DNA of 20,485 nucleotides from an uncultured Oribacterium sp. Its GTDB lineage: Bacteria; Bacillota; Clostridia; Lachnospirales; Lachnospiraceae. Of this stretch, positions 13,190-20,447 are shown piece after piece. The notes beneath the pieces were generated by a model. The model was not told where the DNA came from, made no database searches, and saw only the letters and a program-made list of their open reading frames with translations. The stretch covers positions 1 through 20,485 of the forward strand of contig CAAGKO010000042.1 in the NCBI GenBank assembly GCA_900770445.1. Reading direction: 5' to 3'. A program made the position numbers and the translations under genes. Position 1 is the stretch's first letter. Every line of letters starts with the position of its first letter.

Positions 13190-14143
13190 ATGAACGGTTT
13201 ACTTGCATCCCTGCTGGGCGCGGTTTCACAGGGCCTCATCTGGTCGATGATGGTGCTCGGCGTCTACATCACATTTAAGCTTTTAAATATCGCCGATATG
13301 ACGACGGATGGTGCCTTCGCACTGGGTGGCTGCGTGTGCGCGACGATGATGCTCGCGGGACTGGATCCGACGCTGGCCCTGGTGTGTGGCGCACTGGCGG
13401 GTGGCGTAGCAGGTGCTGTAACCGGTGTTTTACATACCTTCTTCGGTATTCCGGCGATCCTCGCAGGAATCCTGACCCAGATCTCTCTCTGGTCCATCAA
13501 TCTCCGAATCATGTCGGATAAGTCGAACCAGTCGGTCAATAAGATCGCGTCCGACATCACCTTCTGGGTAGATAAGCTCGGCATCACACAGTCCCAGGCG
13601 ACCCTGATCGTCGGATTGATCGTCGCGATCGCGCTGATCATGGCGCTCTACTGGTTCTTCGGCACCGAGCTCGGTGCAGCCCTCCGTGCGACGGGCAACA
13701 ACGAAGATATGATCCGTGCTCTCGGCGTGGATACGAACCATGCGAAGCTGCTCGGCCTCGTCATCGCGAACGTGCTCTGCGGTCTCTCCGGTGCCCTCGT
13801 CTGCCAGTCCACGAAGTACGCAGATGTCGGCATGGGTACCGGTGCCATCGTCATCGGCCTCGCGTCCATCGTCATCGGTGAAGTTATTTTCGCCCATGCA
13901 CGCAATTTCGCACTGCGTTTAAGCTCCGCCGTGGTCGGCTGTGTCATCTACTTCGTCATCCGTGCTGTCGTGCTCCGTCTCGGTATGAAGGCGAACGACA
14001 TGAAGCTGCTGTCGGCGATCATCGTCGCGCTGGCCCTCTGTATCCCGGTCGCGATGCAGAAGTATCGTGCTGCGAAGAGCTATCGTGAGCGTGTATCCGA
14101 GGATGAGGAAGCTGCCGAAGCACTCGGGCAGAAGGAGGCATAA
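13190..14143 (+). CDS. ABC transporter permease (BPD_transp_2 family, TrpY-like)
   Basis: This 317-residue protein has eight or more hydrophobic segments and is typical of branched-chain/ribose-type permeases: MNGLLASLLGAVSQGLIWSMMVLGVYITFKLLNIADMTTDGAF at the N-terminus, FGIPAILAGILTQISLWSINLRIM, and the cytoplasmic coupling-loop segment GTELGAALRATGNNEDMIRALGVDTNHAKLLGL. It forms the membrane channel of the importer whose binding protein lies upstream and whose ATPase starts 3 nt after its stop. ATG 13190 is chosen because AGGAGG lies 7 nt before it. A longer reading from GTG 13109 would run through the untranslated leader. The C-terminus is a charged tail. Confidence 0.93.
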   Translation: MNGLLASLLGAVSQGLIWSMMVLGVYITFKLLNIADMTTDGAFALGGCVCATMMLAGLDPTLALVCGALAGGVAGAVTGVLHTFFGIPAILAGILTQISLWSINLRIMSDKSNQSVNKIASDITFWVDKLGITQSQATLIVGLIVAIALIMALYWFFGTELGAALRATGNNEDMIRALGVDTNHAKLLGLVIANVLCGLSGALVCQSTKYADVGMGTGAIVIGLASIVIGEVIFAHARNFALRLSSAVVGCVIYFVIRAVVLRLGMKANDMKLLSAIIVALALCIPVAMQKYRAAKSYRERVSEDEEAAEALGQKEA

Positions 14144-14146
14144 GCG

Positions 14147-14944
14147 ATGTTAGTGATCAAGAATGTACGAAAGACCTTTAATAAGGGAACCGTCAATGAA
14201 AAAAAGGCCCTGCGCGGCATCAACCTGACCCTGAACGATGGTGATTTCGTCACCATCATCGGCGGTAACGGCGCCGGCAAGTCGACCCTTCTCAATATGA
14301 TCGCCGGTGCGTATCCGGTCGATTCCGGTGTCATCGAGATCGATGGTGAGAACATCACGAAGCAGCCGGAGTGCAAGCGCGCGAAGTACATCGGACGTGT
14401 GTTCCAGGATCCGATGAAGGGCACCGCTGCCGATATGCAGATCGAGGAGAACATGGCCCTCGCCTTCCGAAGAGGAGAGCGCAGACGCCTTCGCTGGGCG
14501 GTGACCCAGAAGGAACGTGAGTTCTATAAGGATTCCCTCGAGCGTCTCGGTCTCGGACTCCAGAGTCGTATGACCAGTAAGGTCGGCCTCCTCTCCGGTG
14601 GACAGCGCCAGGCCCTTACGCTCCTGATGGCGACCCTCAAGCGTCCGCATCTGCTCCTGCTCGATGAGCATACCGCGGCCCTCGATCCGAAGACCGCGTC
14701 GAAGGTTCTGGCCCTTACGGAGGAGATCGTCGGGGAGAATCACCTGACCGCCCTCATGGTCACCCACAACATGAACGATGCGATCCGTATCGGAAACCGC
14801 CTCATCATGATGGACAACGGTAAGATCATCTATGATGTCGCCGGTGAGGAGAAGAAAAAGCTCACCGTCGAGGATCTGCTCCAGAAGTTCGAGGAGGCCT
14901 CCGGCGGAACCTTCGCGAACGACCGTATGATGCTTGCGCGATGA
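14147..14944 (+). CDS. ABC transporter ATP-binding protein (TrpZ-like)
   Basis: This 265-residue nucleotide-binding subunit has Walker A GGNGAGKST (39-47), a Q-loop at VFQDPMKGT, signature LSGGQRQ, Walker B LLLLDEHTAALD and the H-loop in VTHNM. It powers the adjacent permease. An ATPase with VFQDP and a DEHTAALD Walker B/D-loop is typical of those paired with TrpX-like binding proteins. It is translationally coupled to the permease gene: the ribosome binding site AAGGAGG lies inside the permease's last codons and the gap is 3 nt. The 148 nt that follow hold the second copy of a 16-nt dispersed motif but no clear terminator. Confidence 0.95.
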   Translation: MLVIKNVRKTFNKGTVNEKKALRGINLTLNDGDFVTIIGGNGAGKSTLLNMIAGAYPVDSGVIEIDGENITKQPECKRAKYIGRVFQDPMKGTAADMQIEENMALAFRRGERRRLRWAVTQKEREFYKDSLERLGLGLQSRMTSKVGLLSGGQRQALTLLMATLKRPHLLLLDEHTAALDPKTASKVLALTEEIVGENHLTALMVTHNMNDAIRIGNRLIMMDNGKIIYDVAGEEKKKLTVEDLLQKFEEASGGTFANDRMMLAR

Positions 14945-14950
14945 TGTGAC

Positions 14951-14966
14951 GGACGGAAGCATTGGC
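14951..14966 (+). repeat. 16-nt dispersed motif, copy B
   Basis: This is identical to 2374-2389 (GGACGGAAGCATTGGC) and again lies just after a stop codon. The next 25 nt contain GCAATGCAGGCG, which also resembles the segment at 9035-9047. Confidence 0.55.
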
Positions 14967-15040
14967 GCAGGGCAATGCAGGCGACCGGAACGCAGGCGGC
15001 TGTGCCGTGCGCTTCTGAAAAAAATAATGTAAATACAGGA

Positions 15041-15085
15041 CCCCTATGCTATAATGCTCGTGATTTCGAGTTTATAGGATAGGGG
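15041..15085 (+). promoter_or_regulatory. Palindrome spanning the promoter -10 and ribosome binding site of the NlpC/P60 gene
   Basis: CCCCTATGCTATAA (15041-15054) and TTATAGGATAGGGG (15072-15085) are inverted 14-nt arms with one mismatch. CTCG/CGAG (15057-15060/15067-15070) lies inside. The left arm contains the extended -10 TGCTATAAT (15047-15055) and the right arm contains the ribosome binding site AGGGG seven bases before ATG 15093. This could be a repressor operator covering the promoter. If a start lies further upstream, it could be a leader hairpin hiding the ribosome binding site. Confidence 0.6.
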
Positions 15086-15092
15086 CATTTTT

Positions 15093-16748
15093 ATGGGAAA
15101 GCCTGGAAGAAGCAGAAAAAAACAGGGTATGGGAAATGAGGCGAAGCAGAGGATCCTTCTGATTTCGGCGCTTATTTTCTGTGTCCTGATCATGGGCCTC
15201 CTGATCCGCGTACTGGTGCGCGGCGGGAAGCAGGAGGCCGTCGTGGAAGAGCAGGTGCTGAGCTCGGAAAGTGAGTGTACGGCGGTCCCGGAGACGATTT
15301 CGACGGAGTCGCAGATTCAGCGACTCACCGATCAGCTTCAGGCGGATACACTGCAACGGGTGCTTCGGCAGTATGCGAACCTCGGCATCGTGAAGTGCGA
15401 CAGCTACATCAACTTCCGTTCGGCACCGAGCCAGAACGATCTCACGAACATCATGGGGGAGCTTACGAACGGTGCCGCGGTGAACATCGTCGAGATGGAT
15501 CCGGAGGGCGCCGAGGGCTGGGCACATGTCGAGTCCGGCGGGATGGATGGCTATATGTCGAAGCGCTATCTCGTGACCGGCGAGGAAGCCGTCGCGATGG
15601 TGCCGGAGCTGATCCGCGTGCGCGCGACCGTCATCACCGATCATCTCAGGATGCGTTCGGGGCCGGTCATCGAGGATGGCAATACGGTCGGCTCGGCGGC
15701 GAAGGGTGAGAAATATGAGGTGCTCGAGCGTTCGGGACAGGGCTGGATCAAGATCGCGCCGGACAACATCGACACCATCGATACATGCTATATGTCGGCG
15801 GACCCTCAGTATGTAACGATCGACTATGGTCTCGATGAGGCACGCACCCTGAACCTGAAGGCGAAGGTTCTCAATATGTACGATAATCTCGGCGTATCCC
15901 TCGCGAGTGACTACATCAACGTCCGCTCTTCACCGAAGGAGGACGGCATCAACAACATCGTCGGCAAGTTCCCGGGGTATGCCGGCTGTAACATCCTCGG
16001 CGAGGAGAACGGCTGGTATAAGATCAAGTCCGGATCAGTCACCGGCTATGTGCGGAAGGACCTCATCGCTACGGGCGATACGGCGCAGAATCTCGCCGTG
16101 CAGCACGCGCAGGTCATGGCCATCGTCAACACGGAGTCGCTGAATGTCCGCTCAGAAGCCTCGACCGACTCGAAGGCCTGGACGGCGGTCACCTCCGGAC
16201 AGCGCTATAACGTACTGAACCAGCTCGACGGCTGGGTACAGCTCGAGCTCGATGCCGGTGATGATGACGGTGAAGATCAGGGTGCGTTCGTCTCGACGCG
16301 CGACCATAACGTCACCGTTCAGTACGCGCTGCAGGAGGCCATCGAGTATTACCCGGCGGTCGAGGCAGCGAACGCGGCCATGGCCTTCCGGAACAAGATC
16401 GTCAACTTCGCCTGCCAGTTCGTCGGCAACCGCTATGTCTGGGGTGGCACTTCGCTCACCCATGGCTGCGACTGCTCCGGCTTCACACAGTCGGTACTGA
16501 AGAACTTCGGCATCTCGATCCCACGTGTATCGCGTGATCAGGCGAGAACAGGATCGAAGGTGACGAGTGCGAATATGCGCCCGGGCGACCTCATTTTCTA
16601 CGCAAATCGCAGTGGTACGATCAACCATGTCGGCATGTACATCGGAAACGGCCAGGTGGTAAATGCCGCCTCCACCCGCTCCGGTATCCGCATCTACCGC
16701 TGGAACTACCGGACCCCGGTGGCCATCCGAAACGTCATCGGCGATTGA
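15093..16748 (+). CDS. Membrane-anchored peptidoglycan endopeptidase: SH3 repeats plus NlpC/P60 domain
   Basis: This 551-residue protein has a basic N-terminus, a membrane anchor (about 21-43) and a coiled, Gln/Glu-rich segment. Four bacterial SH3-like repeats follow, starting near residues 92, 175, 267 and 340. Each shows the NxRS/RMRS-type core (YINFRSAPS, HLRMRSGP, YINVRSSPK, SLNVRSEAS). The C-terminal NlpC/P60 domain (about 438-551) has Cys461 in CDCSGF and His512 in NHVGMYIG. Asn524 in VVNAAS occupies the third catalytic position, often His but allowed as Asn in this family. It should cut peptide bonds in cell-wall stem peptides outside the membrane. The promoter region lies inside a palindrome. 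Confidence 0.93.
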   Translation: MGKPGRSRKKQGMGNEAKQRILLISALIFCVLIMGLLIRVLVRGGKQEAVVEEQVLSSESECTAVPETISTESQIQRLTDQLQADTLQRVLRQYANLGIVKCDSYINFRSAPSQNDLTNIMGELTNGAAVNIVEMDPEGAEGWAHVESGGMDGYMSKRYLVTGEEAVAMVPELIRVRATVITDHLRMRSGPVIEDGNTVGSAAKGEKYEVLERSGQGWIKIAPDNIDTIDTCYMSADPQYVTIDYGLDEARTLNLKAKVLNMYDNLGVSLASDYINVRSSPKEDGINNIVGKFPGYAGCNILGEENGWYKIKSGSVTGYVRKDLIATGDTAQNLAVQHAQVMAIVNTESLNVRSEASTDSKAWTAVTSGQRYNVLNQLDGWVQLELDAGDDDGEDQGAFVSTRDHNVTVQYALQEAIEYYPAVEAANAAMAFRNKIVNFACQFVGNRYVWGGTSLTHGCDCSGFTQSVLKNFGISIPRVSRDQARTGSKVTSANMRPGDLIFYANRSGTINHVGMYIGNGQVVNAASTRSGIRIYRWNYRTPVAIRNVIGD

Positions 16749-16779
16749 CCCACCGCACCCATTTTTGGGGTTTCGTAAT

Positions 16780-16801
16780 GGGGCAGACCTCTGTCTGCTC
16801 C
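16780..16801 (+). terminator. Hairpin after the NlpC/P60 gene, possible terminator or attenuator
   Basis: GGGGCAGAC pairs with GTCTGCTCC (16780-16788/16793-16801, one G-T) around CTCT. It is not followed by a T-run, so termination is doubtful. A CTGGC/GCCAG hairpin follows at about 16815-16832. Confidence 0.4.
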
Positions 16802-16852
16802 AGGCAGAAGTCTTCTGGCTAGTTCTGGCCAGCGACATTTTCACAAGACGGA

Positions 16853-16869
16853 ATGGGATCAGATCCCAT
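16853..16869 (+). repeat. Palindrome ATGGGAT-CAG-ATCCCAT before the YczE-like gene
   Basis: A 7-bp perfect inverted repeat with a CAG centre ends 27 nt before ATG 16896. It resembles the motif at 7219-7231 (AATGGGrTCAGAyCCC). It could be an operator or a leader hairpin of the membrane protein gene. Confidence 0.5.
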
Positions 16870-16895
16870 AATCTTTCACTGGAGAAAAAACAATT

Positions 16896-17510
16896 ATGCA
16901 GAATAACAAGATCAGTGCAAGCCGCATCGCCGGTATGCTCCTCGGCTGTGTCGTGATTTCCCTCGGCATCGCCTTCTTCAAGCAGTCCGGGCTGGGCAAT
17001 GACTCCATCACGGCGCTCAACCTCCGAACCTCGGAGCTCCTCGGGATCTCCCTCGGCACCATGAATCTGATGGCGAACACGCTCTTTTTCGTCGTCGAGA
17101 TCCTCTGGGGCCGGAAATACATCGGCCTCGGCACCTTCTTTAACTGGGTGACCATCGGCTACATCGTGACCTTCTTTTATCAGCACATCGAACAGATCTT
17201 CGGCGTGGCGTCGTCCTTCCCTGTACAGCTGATCTTCGTGATTCTCGGTGTCGTCATCACCTCCATCGGTGTGTCGATGTACCAGACCGCGAACCTCGGC
17301 ATCGCCCCGTACGATTATCTCGCCATCGGACTCGCCGACCATACCCCGTTTCCGTACTTTGGCTGCCGCGTCTTCACGGATGCCCTGACTGCGCTCATCA
17401 CCTTCCTGCTCGGTGGCCTCATCGGCCTCGGCACCCTGATCTGCGCCTTCGGCCTCGGCCCCTTCATCAGCTTCTTCGATACACACTTCTCACAGAAGTG
17501 GATTCGCTGA
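16896..17510 (+). CDS. YczE/YitT-type integral membrane protein
   Basis: This 204-residue protein has about five or six membrane helices. The repeated half-motif is typical of the YczE/YyaS/YitT group: GMLLGCVVISLGIAFFKQSGLGNDSITAL in the first half and VILGVVITSIGVSMYQTANLGIAPYDYLAIGLA in the second. Each half has a Gly-Asn/Gly-Ile-x-P/D turn. Function of the family is not established; transport or membrane-stress roles have been suggested. A GGAG ribosome binding site precedes the start. The stop codon lies only 3 nt before the left end of a 244-bp inverted repeat, which may end its transcript. Confidence 0.85.
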   Translation: MQNNKISASRIAGMLLGCVVISLGIAFFKQSGLGNDSITALNLRTSELLGISLGTMNLMANTLFFVVEILWGRKYIGLGTFFNWVTIGYIVTFFYQHIEQIFGVASSFPVQLIFVILGVVITSIGVSMYQTANLGIAPYDYLAIGLADHTPFPYFGCRVFTDALTALITFLLGGLIGLGTLICAFGLGPFISFFDTHFSQKWIR

Positions 17511-17513
17511 AAC

Positions 17514-17757
17514 AATGATGTCCGTGGCCCGGAGGGCAGTCTTCTGTAACACAGTACTACTAGACTGGAAAAATCTAAAATTGACCCCTAAGAACCAGTA
17601 GGCCCTCCGCAACACTGAGTTTCCTTCATGGAAACTCAGTGTTGCGGAGGGTGCTAAGGAAAAATTACTCCAACTGGTTCTAAGGGGTCAATTTTGATTT
17701 ATTCACAGTCTCTTCGTATGGTTACAGAAGACTGCCCTCCGGGCCACGTATATCATT
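17514..17757. repeat. 244-bp giant nested inverted repeat (MITE-like or structured RNA)
   Basis: The element is symmetric about the centre TTCAT (17625-17629). From outside in, the paired arms are AATGAT/ATCATT (17514-17519/17752-17757); a perfect 28-bp arm (17523-17550/17721-17748) containing GTGGCCCGGAGGGC; AGACTG/CAGTCT (17562-17567/17706-17711); a 23-nt arm with one mismatch (17577-17599/17673-17695) containing AATTGACCCCT; and a perfect 22-bp arm (17603-17624/17630-17651) containing CTCCGCAACACTGAG. There is no open reading frame of note inside and no clear target-site duplication. It occupies most of the 399-nt gap between the YczE-like and DegV genes. Confidence 0.95.
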
Positions 17758-17849
17758 TGCTGTCTCAGTACGCCATCCTTCTTCGCAGTAGAAAGAAAAT
17801 TGCTTTGACTAACGTGCAATGGGGTTATGGAAAATTTCACAAGTAGTTA

Positions 17850-17878
17850 TTGAAACCATGTGTATGCTGGTGTATGAT
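17850..17878 (+). promoter_or_regulatory. Promoter of the degV gene
   Basis: The -35 TTGAAA (17850-17855) and -10 TATGAT (17873-17878) are 17 nt apart, with a TG just before the -10. The expected start near 17885 leaves a short 25-nt leader with the ribosome binding site AAGGAG. It lies outside the giant inverted repeat. Confidence 0.8.
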
Positions 17879-17909
17879 AGTCTCAATTTTAAAAAGGAGT
17901 GATCATACT

Positions 17910-18797
17910 ATGCATTCATATATACTCAGCTGTTGTTCGACGGCGGATATGCCGGAGTCCTGGTACCAGGAGCGGGAGGTCAATGTCTGCTACTTCCACC
18001 TTCGTGTCGGAGACGATGAGTACCTCGATGATTTCGGACACTCGATTTCCTCGTCCGATGTATATCGCCGTATGGTGGCCGGTGAACGTTCGCAGACCTC
18101 ACAGGTCAATGTCGAGGAGTACATCGAGCGCTTCCGCCCGTACCTCGAGGCAGGAAAGGATATCCTGCATGTCACGCTTTCAAGCGGTATTTCCGGCACA
18201 CTCAACTCTGCACGTATCGCGGCCGAAGATCTGCGGGATGAGTTCCCGGAGCGGAAGATCTACATCGTGGATTCTCTCTGCGCATCCTCTGGCTACGGAC
18301 TGCTCATGGATAAGCTCTGCGATTTACGGGATGAGGGGATGGACATTGACGCACTTCGTGACTACGCAGAGACGGAGAAGCATAAAGTTCAGCACCTGGT
18401 ACTTACGACGAACCTTAAGTTCCTCATCATGGGCGGCCGTGTATCGAAGGCCTCCGGTGCGATCGGTACGATCCTCAATATCTGTCCGCTGATCGAGCTC
18501 GTGAAGGATGGAACCCTCAAGGTGAAGGAAATGCTTCGTGGAAAGCGGAAGGCCATCGCACGGCTCGAAGAGAAGATGGAGGAGCTTGCGGAGAACGGAC
18601 TTCAGTACAGCGATACCTGCTTCGTCGGAAATTCCGAGTGCGAGGAGGATGCCGAGAAGCTACGGGAGATGATCGAGTCCCGTTTCGAGCACTTGAAGGG
18701 AAAAATCAGAATCTATCCGATCGGCCCGACCATCGGGTGCCATACCGGCCCAGGAACCCTGACGGTGTTCTTCTTCGGGAAGGAAAGAACTGAATAA
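17910..18797 (+). CDS. DegV family fatty-acid-binding protein
   Basis: This 295-residue protein shows DegV family landmarks: N-terminal SYILSCCSTADMPE (the STAD motif), SQTSQVNVEEY, the lipid-site segment VTLSSGISGTLNSARIAA, VDSLCASSGYGLL, LKFLIMGGRVSKASGAIGTILNICPLIEL, and C-terminal IGPTIGCHTGPGTLTVFFFG. Family members bind a fatty acid and present it to FakA-type kinases in the fatty acid salvage pathway. No FakA gene is in view, and many Firmicutes carry several DegV copies. ATG 17910 is chosen for the AAGGAG ribosome binding site; an upstream in-frame ATG at 17850 lies within the promoter. A terminator follows. Confidence 0.95.
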   Translation: MHSYILSCCSTADMPESWYQEREVNVCYFHLRVGDDEYLDDFGHSISSSDVYRRMVAGERSQTSQVNVEEYIERFRPYLEAGKDILHVTLSSGISGTLNSARIAAEDLRDEFPERKIYIVDSLCASSGYGLLMDKLCDLRDEGMDIDALRDYAETEKHKVQHLVLTTNLKFLIMGGRVSKASGAIGTILNICPLIELVKDGTLKVKEMLRGKRKAIARLEEKMEELAENGLQYSDTCFVGNSECEEDAEKLREMIESRFEHLKGKIRIYPIGPTIGCHTGPGTLTVFFFGKERTE

Positions 18798-18816
18798 AAC
18801 GAAATATACGATGAGA

Positions 18817-18873
18817 TCGTAAGTGTTCAGCTATGCCGCCCCCTCCAGGGCCCCCTTGGCTGAACGCTTACGA
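18817..18873. repeat. Long hairpin carrying GC-rich repeat copy E4
   Basis: TCGTAAGTGTTCAGC (18817-18831) pairs with GCTGAACGCTTACGA (18859-18873) over 15 bp, with one G-T. The loop, read on the minus strand, has GGGGGCCCTGGAGGGG and GCGGCA, matching the repeats at 20427-20447 and 4368-4389. The GTTCAG arm is also shared with the copy at 20418. It lies 20 nt past the degV stop and is not followed by a T-run. Confidence 0.75.
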
Positions 18874-18877
18874 CAAA

Positions 18878-18907
18878 AGAGGATTGCTTTCAGGGCAGTC
18901 CTCTTTT
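18878..18907 (+). terminator. Terminator downstream of degV
   Basis: AGAGGATTGC pairs with GCAGTCCTCT (one G-T wobble) around a short loop and is followed by TTTT. It lies just after the E4 hairpin and just before the promoter of the regulator gene. Confidence 0.85.
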
Positions 18908-18910
18908 TGA

Positions 18911-18939
18911 TTGACTTTCGTGATATGCAGTGCTAATCT
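18911..18939 (+). promoter_or_regulatory. Promoter of the regulator gene
   Basis: The -35 TTGACT (18911-18916) and -10 TAATCT (18934-18939) are 17 nt apart, directly after the degV terminator. The predicted leader is about 145 nt. It contains a strong hairpin, GCTCAGCG/CGCTGAGC (18987-18994/19015-19022), with an inner ATGC/GCAT. Confidence 0.65.
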
Positions 18940-19091
18940 CCGCATAAAAGACGCAAGTCTTAATTTGCAGTATCGCGCAGAACGAAGCTCAGCGTATGCA
19001 TCCGTTGAAGCATCCGCTGAGCGGTCAAAGGTGTCCGTGTCATGAAGGATGCATCTGATGTACGCGCGGTCGAAGAGTATGGAGCAGATTT

Positions 19092-20408
19092 ATGATTAAT
19101 GTTGCAATTGTAAGCCCGGATCATTCACTGGAGCCTGTAGAGAAGGTCATCGCAGAGCATGATTTCGGCTGTCAGTTTTTTCAGTATATTTATCGGAAGA
19201 TGAGTGATATCGATGCCATCTATCAGGATGTGAAGGGGAAGTGTGATGTCATTTTCTTCTCCGGCGAGCTGGGCTATCACTATATCAAGAACAAGTTTCC
19301 GGATAACCGCATCCCATGCACCTTCACGGCCTATGAGCCGATCGATGTGCTGTCGATCCTGCTGCAGTTTCAGATCGAGCATCCGGAGACGAAGCTGAAC
19401 CGCGTGTTCTGTGATTTCCTGACGACGACGAATCACTATATGGATGTGCCACAGTATGTGAAGAAGGAACATTGTCCGTATTTTTTCGAGGATACGCACT
19501 ACGACTACCGGCATATCACCGCCTATGCAAAGAAGCTCTGGGATGAGGGAAAGATCGATCTGATCCTGTCCCGGTCCATCAATAATCTGAATCGTCTCGA
19601 TGAGCTGCATATTCCGTATGTGGAGGTCTTTCCTTCCGAGGCGATGATCGTGAAGTCGATTCGTTCGGCCCTCAATGAGCTCCGTCTGGACTCGATCAAT
19701 CTGAAGGATGAGCTCAGTATCCTGATGCGACTGCCGTTCGATGAGGATGTCGAGCAGGAGGAGCAGGAGTACCGCGAGGCGACGGTCTACAAGCTGTTGG
19801 CCGACTACCGGAAGGCGAACCATCTGCACTTCCGTATCTCCCAGGGCTTCAACCAGTTCGAAATCCATGTACAGGTTACTGCCGGTGCGCCGCAGCTCGA
19901 TACGATCCGCACGCTGCTTCTTCTGCTCAAAAAGGAGCTGAACTTTCCATTCCGTATCGGTGCCGGCGTCAGCCCGTCCTATGAGCGCTCACGCTACTTC
20001 GCGGAGCACGCCCTCATGGAGGCAGATCGCTATGGCCGGAACGATGCCTTCTTCATGGACGAAGAGGATAAGATCACCGGACCGCTCAGCGCGGATAATC
20101 AGCTGATGTATAACTACTCGAACGAAAAGGCACTTGCGTTTGCGAGAGAGAACGGTATCAACGAGACCAATATTCTGAAGCTCATCAGTATCTTCGAGCA
20201 GGATGAGGAGCAGCTGATCAGCTCCCATGCGCTCTCCGAGAAGCTCGGCATCACGATGCGTTCCGCGAGCCGTATCCTCGCGAAGCTCTACGACCTCGAT
20301 ATGATCCGCTTCCGGGATACCGCACCGGACACGAAAACGCCGCGCCAGGGTCGTCCGTCGCACTACTACCATTTCAATCCGGCTGCGTTTAGGGAAGCGC
20401 TGCTCTGA
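19092..20408 (+). CDS. Transcriptional regulator: PrpR-N-like sensor, degenerate GGDEF-like domain, winged HTH
   Basis: This 438-residue protein appears to have three parts. Residues 1 to about 205 resemble the periplasmic-binding-like PrpR-N sensor fold (INVAIVSPDHSLEPVEKVI, DVIFFSGELGYHYI, IDLILSRSINNLNRLDELHIPYVEVFPSEAMI). Residues about 225-330 look like a degenerate GGDEF-type domain (FPFRIGAGVSPSYERSRYFAEHALMEADRYGRNDAFFMDEED) with no GGDEF catalytic loop. Residues about 355-438 carry a winged helix-turn-helix (SSHALSEKLGITMRSASRILAKLYDLDMIRF, then a basic wing GRPSHYY). It is probably a ligand-responsive DNA-binding regulator. The ligand and targets are unknown. The start has a weak GGAG ribosome binding site (GGAGCAG). 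Confidence 0.75.
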   Translation: MINVAIVSPDHSLEPVEKVIAEHDFGCQFFQYIYRKMSDIDAIYQDVKGKCDVIFFSGELGYHYIKNKFPDNRIPCTFTAYEPIDVLSILLQFQIEHPETKLNRVFCDFLTTTNHYMDVPQYVKKEHCPYFFEDTHYDYRHITAYAKKLWDEGKIDLILSRSINNLNRLDELHIPYVEVFPSEAMIVKSIRSALNELRLDSINLKDELSILMRLPFDEDVEQEEQEYREATVYKLLADYRKANHLHFRISQGFNQFEIHVQVTAGAPQLDTIRTLLLLLKKELNFPFRIGAGVSPSYERSRYFAEHALMEADRYGRNDAFFMDEEDKITGPLSADNQLMYNYSNEKALAFARENGINETNILKLISIFEQDEEQLISSHALSEKLGITMRSASRILAKLYDLDMIRFRDTAPDTKTPRQGRPSHYYHFNPAAFREALL

Positions 20409-20426
20409 TTTGTAACTGTTCAGGCA

Positions 20427-20447
20427 GGCAGGGGACCCGGAGGGGCG
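20427..20447 (+). repeat. GC-rich intergenic repeat, copy E2
   Basis: It begins GGCAGGGGACCC and ends GGAGGGGCG, 18 nt past the regulator's stop, and is preceded by CTGTTCAGGCA. It matches 4368-4389 (opposite strand) except for one C, and matches the loop of the hairpin at 18817-18873. The window ends 38 nt later, so its right-hand arm may be cut off. Confidence 0.65.

Noticed and set aside
16152..17486. Long minus-strand frame across the NlpC and YczE-like genes
   Set aside because: It overlaps two convincing plus-strand genes, is rich in Glu/Asp/Arg repeats typical of antisense reading, and matches no family.
17514..17757. CRISPR array or IS element at the giant palindrome
   Set aside because: There are no regularly spaced direct repeats and no transposase reading frame between the arms; all repeats are inverted.
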